A stretch of DNA of 7,980 nucleotides from Cyanobacteria bacterium UBA7694 (GTDB lineage Bacteria > Cyanobacteriota > Sericytochromatia > UBA7694), in contig DLGM01000034.1 in NCBI GenBank assembly GCA_002482705.1, forward strand, positions 396 to 8,375. Direction: 5' to 3'. Position numbers and translations under genes: made by a program. The first letter of the stretch is position 1; each line of letters opens with the position of its first letter. Under the pieces are notes generated by a model. The model was not told the DNA's origin and searched no databases. It was given only the letters and a program-made list of their open reading frames with translations. Shown here piece by piece: positions 1 through 5,705 of the stretch.

Positions 1-115
1 TGGCAGCGGCAATTTCTAGCATCGTGGCAACCCGCAACGATCCATCGAGGTGAACGTGCAGGTCTGTTTTCGGCAATTGTAATAAGGTATCACGGGTGGG
101 AAGCTGTTTAACCAT
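1..115 (-). CDS. add: Adenosine deaminase, N-terminal fragment (runs off the left edge)
   Basis: Reading leftward from an ATG at 115-113, 38 codons are visible before the window ends. Residues 14-28 read LPKTDLHVHLDGSLR, the N-terminal signature of the adenosine deaminase family. His20 and His22 (the HxH pair) would be two of the zinc ligands. The family hydrolyses adenosine or deoxyadenosine to inosine or deoxyinosine and ammonia in the cytoplasm, for purine salvage. The HLDGSLR form fits adenosine deaminase better than adenine deaminase, which usually has HLEG, but the rest of the protein is out of view, so substrate specificity is not secure. A GAGG motif lies 11 nt before the ATG. No stop codon is seen in frame just upstream, so the start rests on the family's usual N-terminal length. 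The gene is divergent from the ribosomal-protein operon. A nucleoside transporter gene lies in that operon. Confidence 0.85.
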   Translation of the reverse strand, partial: MVKQLPTRDTLLQLPKTDLHVHLDGSLRVATMLEIAAA

Positions 116-152
116 CGGTTGAAAATCCTCGTCTCTCAATTCAAAATATGTG

Positions 153-185
153 ACTTTTGCCGTGCAGGCACTCGACGCCAAAAGT
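153..185. repeat. Inverted repeat (ACTTTTG / CAAAAGT) upstream of add
   Basis: ACTTTTG at 153-159 is the exact reverse complement of CAAAAGT at 179-185. The 19-nt spacer contains a second inverted repeat, GTGC-AG-GCAC at 162-171. On the minus strand the element lies about 38-70 nt upstream of the add start codon. It could therefore be a hairpin in the add leader or an operator site. No T-tract follows on either strand, so it is not an intrinsic terminator. Confidence 0.5.
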
Positions 186-312
186 TACTAGGATAGTGAT
201 TTTCCTTATCATACCACGGTCATAAAGCAGAGATGGGCTTGTGTTTCGCAGGCAATACGGTGTGCGTTCCACACAGGAATGTGGTAGCATGCACAAGAAT
301 GTGGGAAGCAAA

Positions 313-336
313 ATTTGCGCTTACCCTGGTGCAAAT
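313..336. repeat. Inverted repeat ATTTGCGC-N8-GTGCAAAT upstream of the rplK promoter
   Basis: The arms at 313-320 and 329-336 match at 7 of 8 positions as reverse complements, with an 8-nt spacer. The element lies about 65 bp upstream of the -35 element of the rplK promoter. It has the shape of a dimeric regulator's operator, but I do not recognise the sequence as a known consensus. Confidence 0.4.
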
Positions 337-401
337 AGGTTCCCTCATCGGGAGCGAGCCTCACTCTCATCTTCCTCAGCACTTAAATTCACATTATACT
401 T

Positions 402-428
402 TTGTTAATCTCAGAGTTCATGTATAAT
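402..428 (+). promoter_or_regulatory. Sigma70-type promoter of the rplK operon
   Basis: A perfect -10 hexamer TATAAT lies at 423-428. A -35-like TTGTTA at 402-407 stands 15 nt before it, or TTTGTT at 401-406 at 16 nt, which is slightly short of the optimal 17. A TG dinucleotide sits just before the -10. Transcription would start near 435 and give a leader of about 75 nt before rplK. A 10-bp palindrome (GTGATATCAC, 429-438) covers the predicted start point and could be an operator. This is the only good promoter I see ahead of the seven-gene run on this strand. Confidence 0.65.
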
Positions 429-463
429 GTGATATCACGTGTGTGAATCAAATCATGGATGTT

Positions 464-510
464 AAGGAGGTCGGCGACTTCTTCACGGTTCCTGGGGTCG
501 CCCGATTGAT
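464..510 (+). promoter_or_regulatory. rplK leader: distant Shine-Dalgarno and intervening hairpin, candidate L1 autoregulatory site
   Basis: AAGGAGG (464-470) is a near-perfect Shine-Dalgarno but lies 40 nt before the rplK ATG at 511. No ATG or GTG occurs between them. The intervening RNA can fold: GGCGAC (473-478) pairs with GTCGCC (497-502), and the stem extends inward by two G·U pairs and one C-G pair around a 12-nt loop. With the stem formed, only about 10 unpaired nucleotides separate the Shine-Dalgarno from the start codon. In E. coli, L1 represses the L11-L1 operon by binding the rplK leader, so this hairpin is a natural candidate target. I did not match it to the known L1 binding motif. 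Confidence 0.5.
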
Positions 511-951
511 ATGGCTAAAAAAGCAAAAGAAGTAACTGCAGTCATCAAGCTGCAAATTGACGCAGGCAAAGCAAACCCTGCTCCTCCGATTGGTCCTGCC
601 CTGGGTCAGCACGGCGTTAACATCATGGAGTTCTGTAAAGCCTATAACGAGCGCACCAAAGATCAAGTGGGAATGATCATTCCCGTCGAGATCAGCGTGT
701 GGGACGACCGGTCTTTCACCTTCGTGACCAAAACGCCTCCGGTATCCGCCCTGATTAAAAAGGCCCTCAAGGTCCAGAGCGGTTCCCAGACCCCCAACAA
801 ACAAAAGGTTGGCACCATCAATGCCGACCAGGTCCGCGAAATCGCCACCCTTAAGATGCCGGACCTTAACGCTCGCACTGTCGATGCCGCGATCAAAATG
901 GTCGAAGGCACCGCTAACAGCATGGGCGTCAACGTCGAAAAAGCATCGTAA
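511..951 (+). CDS. rplK: Large ribosomal subunit protein uL11
   Basis: The 146-residue protein is L11, slightly longer than the usual 141-142. It binds the 23S rRNA GTPase-associated centre at the base of the L7/L12 stalk. Residues 19-38 (GKANPAPPIGPALGQHGVNI) are the hallmark N-terminal motif, including the proline-rich segment (Pro23, Pro26) associated with thiostrepton binding. The KTPPVSALIKKA segment begins the C-terminal rRNA-binding domain, and MVEGTANSMGV is the conserved C-terminal stretch. The ATG at 511 is the only workable start, because an in-frame TAA at 463-465 lies upstream with no ATG, GTG or TTG between. Its strong Shine-Dalgarno is 40 nt away behind a predicted hairpin. It is the first gene of the operon. 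nusG, the usual upstream neighbour, is absent. Confidence 0.98.
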   Translation: MAKKAKEVTAVIKLQIDAGKANPAPPIGPALGQHGVNIMEFCKAYNERTKDQVGMIIPVEISVWDDRSFTFVTKTPPVSALIKKALKVQSGSQTPNKQKVGTINADQVREIATLKMPDLNARTVDAAIKMVEGTANSMGVNVEKAS

Positions 952-966
952 TAGAGAGAACGGATC

Positions 967-1689
967 ATGGCACGTTTAACAAAAAAGCAAAAACAAATCC
1001 AAGAACTGGTCGGCGATCAGAGCTTCTTTGCCCCCAAAGAAGCCGTTGAACTCGTCAAAAAAGCCAGTCTGGCTAAATTTGATGAAACGGTAGAAGTTGC
1101 CTTCTGCCTTGGCATTAACCCCAAACACGCTGACCAGCAGGTACGCTCCACCGTATCCCTGCCGGAAGGCACCGGTCAAACGGTTCGCGTTGTGGTTGCC
1201 GCCAAGGGCGAGAGTGAAAAGGCCGCCAAAGAAGCAGGCGCAGTGGATGCTGGAGCAGAAGATCTGATCCAGAAAATCCAAGACGGCTGGTTCGAATTTG
1301 ACGTCTTGATCGCTACGCAGGATATGATGGGTCAGCTGTCTAAGCTCGGTAAAGTACTGGGCCCCAAGAAGCTGATGCCGAACCCGAAGGCCGGTACTGT
1401 GGTTGCTGCTTCCCCGGATGCAGTGGCTAAAGCAGTGCAAGAGTTCAAGGGTGGCAAGGTTGAGTTCCGTAATGATCGTCAAGGCAATGTGCATGTGGCG
1501 ATTGGCAAGTCTTCCTTCGAACCCCACCAGCTGATGCGCAATCTGTCAGCTGTTTATAATGCCATTCTGAAAGTGAAGCCTGCAGCAGCCAAGGGTCAGT
1601 ACATCAAGACCTTTGCCCTGTCCTGCACCATGGGCCCTGGTCTCCACATTGACCAGACCAAGCTGGCTGAGCTTTCAGCGATAGATTAA
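967..1689 (+). CDS. rplA: Large ribosomal subunit protein uL1
   Basis: The 240-residue protein is L1, the 23S rRNA-binding protein of the mobile L1 stalk that helps release deacylated tRNA from the E site. It is also the translational repressor of its own operon in E. coli. The signature region is at residues 128-144 (GKVLGPKKLMPNPKAGT). The C-terminal KGQYIKTFALSCTMGPG matches the conserved end of domain I. Length is close to the usual 230-235, with a few extra residues. It starts 15 nt after rplK, with an AGAGAG stretch as a modest ribosome binding site. Its stop codon at 1687-1689 overlaps the Shine-Dalgarno of rplJ, so rplJ translation is probably coupled to it. Two small inverted repeats lie in its last 60 nt. 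Confidence 0.98.
   Translation: MARLTKKQKQIQELVGDQSFFAPKEAVELVKKASLAKFDETVEVAFCLGINPKHADQQVRSTVSLPEGTGQTVRVVVAAKGESEKAAKEAGAVDAGAEDLIQKIQDGWFEFDVLIATQDMMGQLSKLGKVLGPKKLMPNPKAGTVVAASPDAVAKAVQEFKGGKVEFRNDRQGNVHVAIGKSSFEPHQLMRNLSAVYNAILKVKPAAAKGQYIKTFALSCTMGPGLHIDQTKLAELSAID
1637..1679 (+). repeat. Two consecutive potential hairpins in the 3' end of rplA, ahead of rplJ
   Basis: CTGGTC (1637-1642) pairs with GACCAG (1651-1656), and alternatively TGGTCT (1638-1643) pairs with AGACCA (1655-1660). These are two mutually exclusive 6-bp stems. A second stem follows: GCTGA (1666-1670), loop GCTT, TCAGC (1675-1679). They end 10 nt before the rplJ Shine-Dalgarno (1689-1693). Because there is almost no rplA-rplJ spacer, any L10 autoregulatory structure would have to lie here, inside rplA. 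Hairpins this short are also common by chance in coding sequence. Confidence 0.35.
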
Positions 1690-1701
1690 GGAGAAGTCCA
1701 C

Positions 1702-2229
1702 ATGGTTACTAAAGCCAAAAAGCAGGAGCGCGTTGCTTCCCTCGAGGGTCTGATGACCCGCTCTCAGCTTGCTGTCGTCTCTGACTTCACAGGTTTGAAC
1801 GTCAAAGACATGACCGAGCTGCGTCGGCGTCTGCAAGCGGTCGGTGGTGATTACACCATCGCTAAAAACACCCTTGTGAAGAAAGCCCTGCAGGACAGCC
1901 CGATACTGGCAGAAGCAGCCCCTCTTTTTAAAGGCCCCAGCGGTCTGATTCTTGGTTTTGATGATCCGGTCGGCCCCGTTAAGGTGCTGGTCGATTATCA
2001 AAAAGAGAAAAAAAGAGACCTGGGCATTCGCGGAGGCGTCCTTGAAGGCCGTCGCGTCAGCCCTGCCGATCTGCAAGCGATTGCCACGCTGCCCAGCCGC
2101 GAGGAAATGATCGCCAAGCTGATGGGCTCTATGCAGTCCCCGGCACAAGGTGTGGTTGTCACCCTCTCTGGTGTGGCCCGCAACCTGGTGCAAGTGCTCG
2201 AAGCTGTTCGCAAACAAAAAGAAAATTAA
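1702..2229 (+). CDS. rplJ: Large ribosomal subunit protein uL10 (stalk base)
   Basis: The 175-residue protein is L10, which anchors L7/L12 dimers to the ribosome next to L11. The N-terminal globular domain contains conserved L10 features: SDFTGLNVKDMTELRRRL near residues 28-45, the YTIAKNTLVKKAL stretch after it, and the FKGPSGLILGFDDPVGPVKVL core. The C-terminal part, PSREEMIAKLMGSMQSP followed by a long helix ending KQKEN, is the segment that carries L7/L12 dimers. AGGAG at 1689-1693 stands 8 nt before the ATG and overlaps the rplA stop. Only 12 nt separate it from rplA, so there is no intergenic L10 leader of the kind many bacteria use for L10-(L7/L12) feedback. It runs directly into rplL. 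Confidence 0.97.
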   Translation: MVTKAKKQERVASLEGLMTRSQLAVVSDFTGLNVKDMTELRRRLQAVGGDYTIAKNTLVKKALQDSPILAEAAPLFKGPSGLILGFDDPVGPVKVLVDYQKEKKRDLGIRGGVLEGRRVSPADLQAIATLPSREEMIAKLMGSMQSPAQGVVVTLSGVARNLVQVLEAVRKQKEN

Positions 2230-2259
2230 GTTACCGATTCTAAAGGAGCAATCATTATC

Positions 2260-2640
2260 ATGGCTACCCTGACCAAAGAAGATATCGTAGAAGCCGTTGG
2301 CAGCATGTCCCTGCTGGAAGTTGCCGATCTGGTGAAAATGTTCGAAGAAAAATTCGGCGTTTCCGCTGCTGCCCCTGTGGCCGTAGTAGCCGCTGGTGGC
2401 GGCGCTGCCGCTGAAGCCGCTGAAGAAAAAACCGACTTCGACGTCATTCTGACCGACGCTGGCGCTAACAAAATTAAGGTTCTGAAGGTCGTTCGCGAAC
2501 TGACCGGTCTGGGCCTGAAAGAAGCTAAGGAACTGGTTGATAGCCTGCCTAAGCCCCTCAAAGAAGGCGTTAGCAAAGAAGAAGCTGACAAACTCAAAGC
2601 CGACGTTGAAGCCGAAGGCGGCAAAGTCGAAATCAAGTAA
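2260..2640 (+). CDS. rplL: Large ribosomal subunit protein bL12 (L7/L12)
   Basis: The 126-residue acidic protein is L7/L12, the multicopy stalk protein that recruits and activates translational GTPases. It shows the three usual parts. The N-terminal dimerisation helices occupy about residues 1-35 (LTKEDIVEAVGSMSLLEVAD). An Ala/Gly/Pro-rich hinge follows at about 36-54. The C-terminal factor-binding domain has the conserved KTDFDVIL, KIKVLKVVRELTGLGLKEAKELVD and KEEADKLK segments. AAAGGAG at 2242-2248 lies 11 nt before the ATG. The 30-nt gap after rplJ holds no hairpin. There is no terminator downstream, and tatD begins 9 nt after the stop. rpoB, the common next gene, is absent. Confidence 0.98.
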   Translation: MATLTKEDIVEAVGSMSLLEVADLVKMFEEKFGVSAAAPVAVVAAGGGAAAEAAEEKTDFDVILTDAGANKIKVLKVVRELTGLGLKEAKELVDSLPKPLKEGVSKEEADKLKADVEAEGGKVEIK

Positions 2641-2649
2641 GATTGCAGC

Positions 2650-3435
2650 GTGAGTATGCCCCTTATTGATACGCATACCCACCTGAATCTTGGCGATTAC
2701 GACGATCGCAAAGACGTCGTGGAAAGAGCTCTCGCAGCGGACATCATCCGGATGGTTACACCGGGTGTCACCCTCGAGAGCTGTTTTTCGTCTTTTGCTC
2801 TGGCCGAAGACTACCCAGGTGTGTTTTTCTCCGCGATGGGCATCCATCCCCAAGAAGCTCATACCTGGACCGCCTCTACCTACGCGCAACTCAACGAACT
2901 GAGTCAGCACCCCACTGTGGTGGCCATTGGTGAGACGGGATTAGATTATTACTGGGACACATCCCCCCAAGACATTCAGCATACGGTACTCCGCGCTCAC
3001 ATCCGCTTGGCCAAAGAACGGCAACTGCCGCTCATTCTCCATGTGCGGGACAAAGCGGGCAGTACAGCCGCTTATGACGACCTTCTACGCCTATTGCGTG
3101 AAGAAGAAGCTCAGGGCGGCGTTATGCACTGCTTTTCGGGGGATCTCGCTTTTGCGGAACAATCGATTGAATTGGGCTTTTATCTGGCCTTTGGCGGCGT
3201 TTTAACCTTTAAAAATGCCAAAGTGCTCCACGAAGTTGCCCAAACGGTAGACCTACAGCATGTGGTGCTCGAAACGGATGCACCTTGGTTGACCCCGGCT
3301 CCTTTCCGGGGCAAACGCAATGAACCCGCTTATGTGCGCTTTGTCGCGGATAAGCTCGCCGAATTGCGCAACCTGCCGGTCAGTGAAATCGCCCGCATCA
3401 CCACTGCGAATGCCCAGCGTCTTTTCCGCTTCTAA
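2650..3435 (+). CDS. tatD: TatD-family metal-dependent hydrolase (DNase)
   Basis: The protein has 261 residues from a GTG start at 2650; an in-frame ATG at 2656 is an equally possible start. TatD proteins are TIM-barrel, divalent-metal 3'-5' exonucleases of the amidohydrolase superfamily, linked to DNA repair and degradation. The metal ligands are all present: His9 and His11 (IDTHTHL), Glu95 (IGETGLDYYW), His131 (LHVRD), His160 (MHCFSG) and Asp210 (ETDAPWLTP). GIHP at 64-67 and the C-terminal RGKRNEP are also typical. No clear Shine-Dalgarno precedes either start, so translation probably depends on coupling to rplL, 9 nt upstream. In cyanobacteria tatD commonly stands near rpoB, so its place after rplL may be a remnant of a longer beta-operon order. 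That history is inference. Confidence 0.95.
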   Translation: MSMPLIDTHTHLNLGDYDDRKDVVERALAADIIRMVTPGVTLESCFSSFALAEDYPGVFFSAMGIHPQEAHTWTASTYAQLNELSQHPTVVAIGETGLDYYWDTSPQDIQHTVLRAHIRLAKERQLPLILHVRDKAGSTAAYDDLLRLLREEEAQGGVMHCFSGDLAFAEQSIELGFYLAFGGVLTFKNAKVLHEVAQTVDLQHVVLETDAPWLTPAPFRGKRNEPAYVRFVADKLAELRNLPVSEIARITTANAQRLFRF

Positions 3436-3461
3436 TCTCTCACTGAAGGTGTGATCGCTTT

Positions 3462-4424
3462 ATGGAACCTCTGACGCAAACCCCCCTCTATTTTTGGGTT
3501 GCATTTAACCTCATGGTCCTGTTTCTTCTGGCCCTCGATTTGGGTGTCTTTCACCGTGAAGACCATACGGTTTCGGTCAAAGAAGCCCTCACTTGGAGCG
3601 GCATCTGGATCTCCCTCTCGCTGTTGTTTAACCTCGGCATTTATTTTGTGTTTGGTCCCGCCAAAGCTGCTGACTACCTCACTGGCTTCTTGCTCGAAAA
3701 ATCCCTCAGTGTTGACAACCTCTTTGTCATGGTGCTGATCTTTACCTATTTTAAGGTGGCTCCCAAGTATCAACACCGGGTTCTGTTCTGGGGTATTTTA
3801 GGCGCTTTGGTCATGCGCGGCGGCATGATTTTAGTCGGTGCAGCCCTGATTGAACGCTTCCACTGGATTTTATATATCTTTGGCATTTTTCTGGTTTACA
3901 CCGGCATTAAAATGGCTGTCAGCAAAGACGAAGCTGAAATTGAGCCGGAAAAAAACCCCGTCATTCGACTGGTTAAAAAAGTCATGCCCGTCACCCACGA
4001 CTTTCATGGGCACAATTTTTTTGTCAAAATCGACGGCAAAAAATTTGCCACCCCCCTGTTTATTGCCCTGGTGATGGTCGAAATTACTGACCTGATCTTT
4101 GCTGTCGACTCAATCCCCGCCATTTTTGCGATTACCACTGACCCCTTTATTGTTTATACTTCTAATGTATTCGCCATCCTGGGGCTGCGCTCACTCTATT
4201 TTGCTCTAGCGGCCATCGTCGACAAGTTCCACTACTTGCAAATGGGCTTGGCCATTATTCTGAGCTTTATTGGCGTTAAAATGCTGACCGCCGAGTTTTT
4301 CCATCTCCCTTCTTGGGTCACACTCACGGTCGTGATCGGCGTTTTAAGTCTATCTGTGGTAGCATCTATTGTTTGGCCCCCTAAAGACAGCGACAAAGAA
4401 AGCGTTGACACGGCGGCGGAATAA
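3462..4424 (+). CDS. TerC/Alx-family integral membrane protein
   Basis: The 320-residue polytopic membrane protein is close in length to E. coli Alx. TM1 covers roughly residues 9-30 and carries Asp26; TM2 covers roughly 42-64. Family motifs follow: LLEKSLSVDNLFV with Glu79 and Asp85, and MVEITDLIFAVDSIPAIFAI with Glu207, Asp210 and Asp216. YTSNVFAILGLRSLYF lies after these. The acidic residues within membrane helices suit metal handling. Family members act in Mn2+ export, metalation of exported proteins or tellurite resistance. A charged loop (about 153-196) separates the two halves. GAAGGTG at 3445-3451 stands 10 nt before the ATG. The 26-nt gap after tatD leaves no room for a yybP-ykoY manganese riboswitch, which precedes alx in E. 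coli, so any metal control must act elsewhere. Confidence 0.93.
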   Translation: MEPLTQTPLYFWVAFNLMVLFLLALDLGVFHREDHTVSVKEALTWSGIWISLSLLFNLGIYFVFGPAKAADYLTGFLLEKSLSVDNLFVMVLIFTYFKVAPKYQHRVLFWGILGALVMRGGMILVGAALIERFHWILYIFGIFLVYTGIKMAVSKDEAEIEPEKNPVIRLVKKVMPVTHDFHGHNFFVKIDGKKFATPLFIALVMVEITDLIFAVDSIPAIFAITTDPFIVYTSNVFAILGLRSLYFALAAIVDKFHYLQMGLAIILSFIGVKMLTAEFFHLPSWVTLTVVIGVLSLSVVASIVWPPKDSDKESVDTAAE

Positions 4425-4451
4425 CTAAACAACACAAAGATTTGAGGGGTT

Positions 4452-5690
4452 ATGCAAGAAAAAATTATTGGTGTCGTTGGCCTCATTGTCATGTTGGGCA
4501 TCGGCTATTTATTATGTCCTGCCGATAAGCGCAAACACATCAGTTGGCGAATCGTAGGTGTTGGGGTCGGACTGCAGTTCCTGTTTGCCGTCTTGATTCT
4601 ACGCACACCGATCAAAAAAGTTTTTGAGTTTGCCAATGAAGCCATTGGCACATTGCTCAACTTTACTCTCGAAGGTTCTAAATTTGTCTTTGGGCCACTG
4701 GTAGATACCAGCAAATTTGGCATGATTTTTGCTTTTGGGGTCTTGCCCACGATTATTTTCTTTTCATCCCTGATGACCGTGTTGTACCACTTGGGCATTA
4801 TGCAGGCCATTATCAACGTAATCTCCAAAGCCATGGCCAAAACCATGAAAACCAGCGGTGCGGAAACCCTTTCCGCTTCCGCCAATATTTTTGTGGGCCA
4901 AACGGAAGCGCCCTTGGTGATCAAGCCCTTTGTCTCCAAAATGACCCAGTCTGAGCTGATGGCCGTCATGGTTGGCGGTATGGCCACCGTAGCTGGCGGC
5001 GTGATGGCCGCTTATGTTGGCATGTTGCGCAACGACTTTCCCGACATTGCGGGACACTTAATGGCTGCCAGCGTCATGTCCGCCCCAGCCGCCCTGGTGA
5101 TGGCAAAAATCATGGTCCCAGAAACCGAAGTGCCCGAAACCGCCGGAGAAGGCACCGAACTGGCCGTCGAAAAACTCGACGCCAACGTGATTGATGCCGC
5201 TGCCCGAGGTGCTGGGGAAGGCTTAACTCTGGCCATGAACGTGGCAGCGATGCTGCTGGCCTTTATTGCCCTGATTGCCATGGTCAATTTCGTGATCACT
5301 ACCTTGGGTGGTTTTGCAGGCATTGAGGGCCTGACCCTTGAAAAAATCTTTGGGTGGTTGTTTGCCCCCTTGGCATTTTTAATGGGGACCCCCATCAAAG
5401 ACGTAACCGCAATTGGCACCCTATTGGGTCAAAAGACCGTGATCAACGAGTTTGTGGCCTATTCGAACTTGTCGACCATGGTGAAACAGCTCGATCAGAA
5501 ATCGGTAGTGATTGCCACGTACGCCCTCTGCGGCTTTTCGAACCTCAGCTCAATTGCCATTCAAATCGGCGGTATTGGTGGCATAGCCCCCGAACGCCGG
5601 GGCGACCTGGCCCGCTTAGGTATCCGTGCCGTTGTAGCAGGTTCTTTGGCCTGTTTTATGACCGCTGCCATTGCCGGGATTCTGCTCTAA
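4452..5690 (+). CDS. nupC: Concentrative nucleoside transporter, NupC/CNT family
   Basis: The 412-residue inner-membrane symporter belongs to the CNT family, which imports nucleosides with H+ or Na+. Substrate-site motifs known from CNT structures are present: GQTEAP (149-154), NEFVAYSNL (from Asn332, with Glu333) and CGFSNLSSIAIQIGGIGGIAPERR (from Cys360, with Asn364 and Ser367). The N-terminal GLIVMLGIGYLLCP and the GLQFLFAVLILRTP stretch are typical of the first helices. Length matches the usual 395-425. GAGGGG at 4444-4449 ends only 2 nt before the ATG, a tight spacing, though the family alignment supports this start. It is the last gene of the run, 27 nt after the TerC-family gene and 15 nt before a strong terminator. 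Coupling ion and exact substrates cannot be read from the sequence. Confidence 0.95.
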   Translation: MQEKIIGVVGLIVMLGIGYLLCPADKRKHISWRIVGVGVGLQFLFAVLILRTPIKKVFEFANEAIGTLLNFTLEGSKFVFGPLVDTSKFGMIFAFGVLPTIIFFSSLMTVLYHLGIMQAIINVISKAMAKTMKTSGAETLSASANIFVGQTEAPLVIKPFVSKMTQSELMAVMVGGMATVAGGVMAAYVGMLRNDFPDIAGHLMAASVMSAPAALVMAKIMVPETEVPETAGEGTELAVEKLDANVIDAAARGAGEGLTLAMNVAAMLLAFIALIAMVNFVITTLGGFAGIEGLTLEKIFGWLFAPLAFLMGTPIKDVTAIGTLLGQKTVINEFVAYSNLSTMVKQLDQKSVVIATYALCGFSNLSSIAIQIGGIGGIAPERRGDLARLGIRAVVAGSLACFMTAAIAGILL

Positions 5691-5705
5691 AGCACACACA
5701 CAAAC

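Larger units (their letters stand above)
116..454. other. Divergent intergenic region between add and the rplK leader
   Basis: No credible gene is seen here. A 64-codon open frame at 233-427 has no ribosome binding site and no recognisable protein features, and it runs into the promoter. The region holds an inverted repeat with 7-bp arms (153-159/179-185), four TGTG motifs spaced about 20 bp apart (240, 261, 280, 300), an 8-bp inverted repeat with one mismatch (313-320/329-336), an imperfect palindrome (352-366), the core promoter for the ribosomal-protein operon, and a 10-bp palindrome just after the -10 element (429-438). I found no convincing promoter for add on the minus strand. No tRNA or riboswitch was recognised. 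Confidence 0.7.

Noticed and set aside
260..274. A CRP-type site in GTGTG-CGTTC-CACAC
   Set aside because: CRP sites are TGTGA-N6-TCACA, which gives eight bases between TGTG and CACA. Here there are only five and the A/T at the inner positions is missing, so the family cannot be named.
233..427. A 64-codon open frame in the intergenic region
   Set aside because: It has no ribosome binding site and a non-protein-like composition, and it ends inside the -10 element of the rplK promoter.
455..535. A 26-codon open frame from ATG 455 through the leader and overlapping the first codons of rplK, a possible leader peptide
   Set aside because: There is no Shine-Dalgarno before ATG 455. The AAGGAGG lies inside it and serves no start in that frame, and the deduced peptide has no regulatory codon pattern. 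It is better explained as leader RNA.
1675..2910. A 411-codon open frame on the minus strand opposite rplJ, rplL and the start of tatD
   Set aside because: It lies antisense to three unmistakable genes. Its translation is rich in Phe, His and Gly without any domain pattern, as expected opposite codon-biased genes. No start signal or independent support was seen.
3436..3461. A possible manganese (yybP-ykoY) riboswitch before the TerC-family gene
   Set aside because: The gap is only 26 nt and contains just a Shine-Dalgarno; the riboswitch needs far more sequence.
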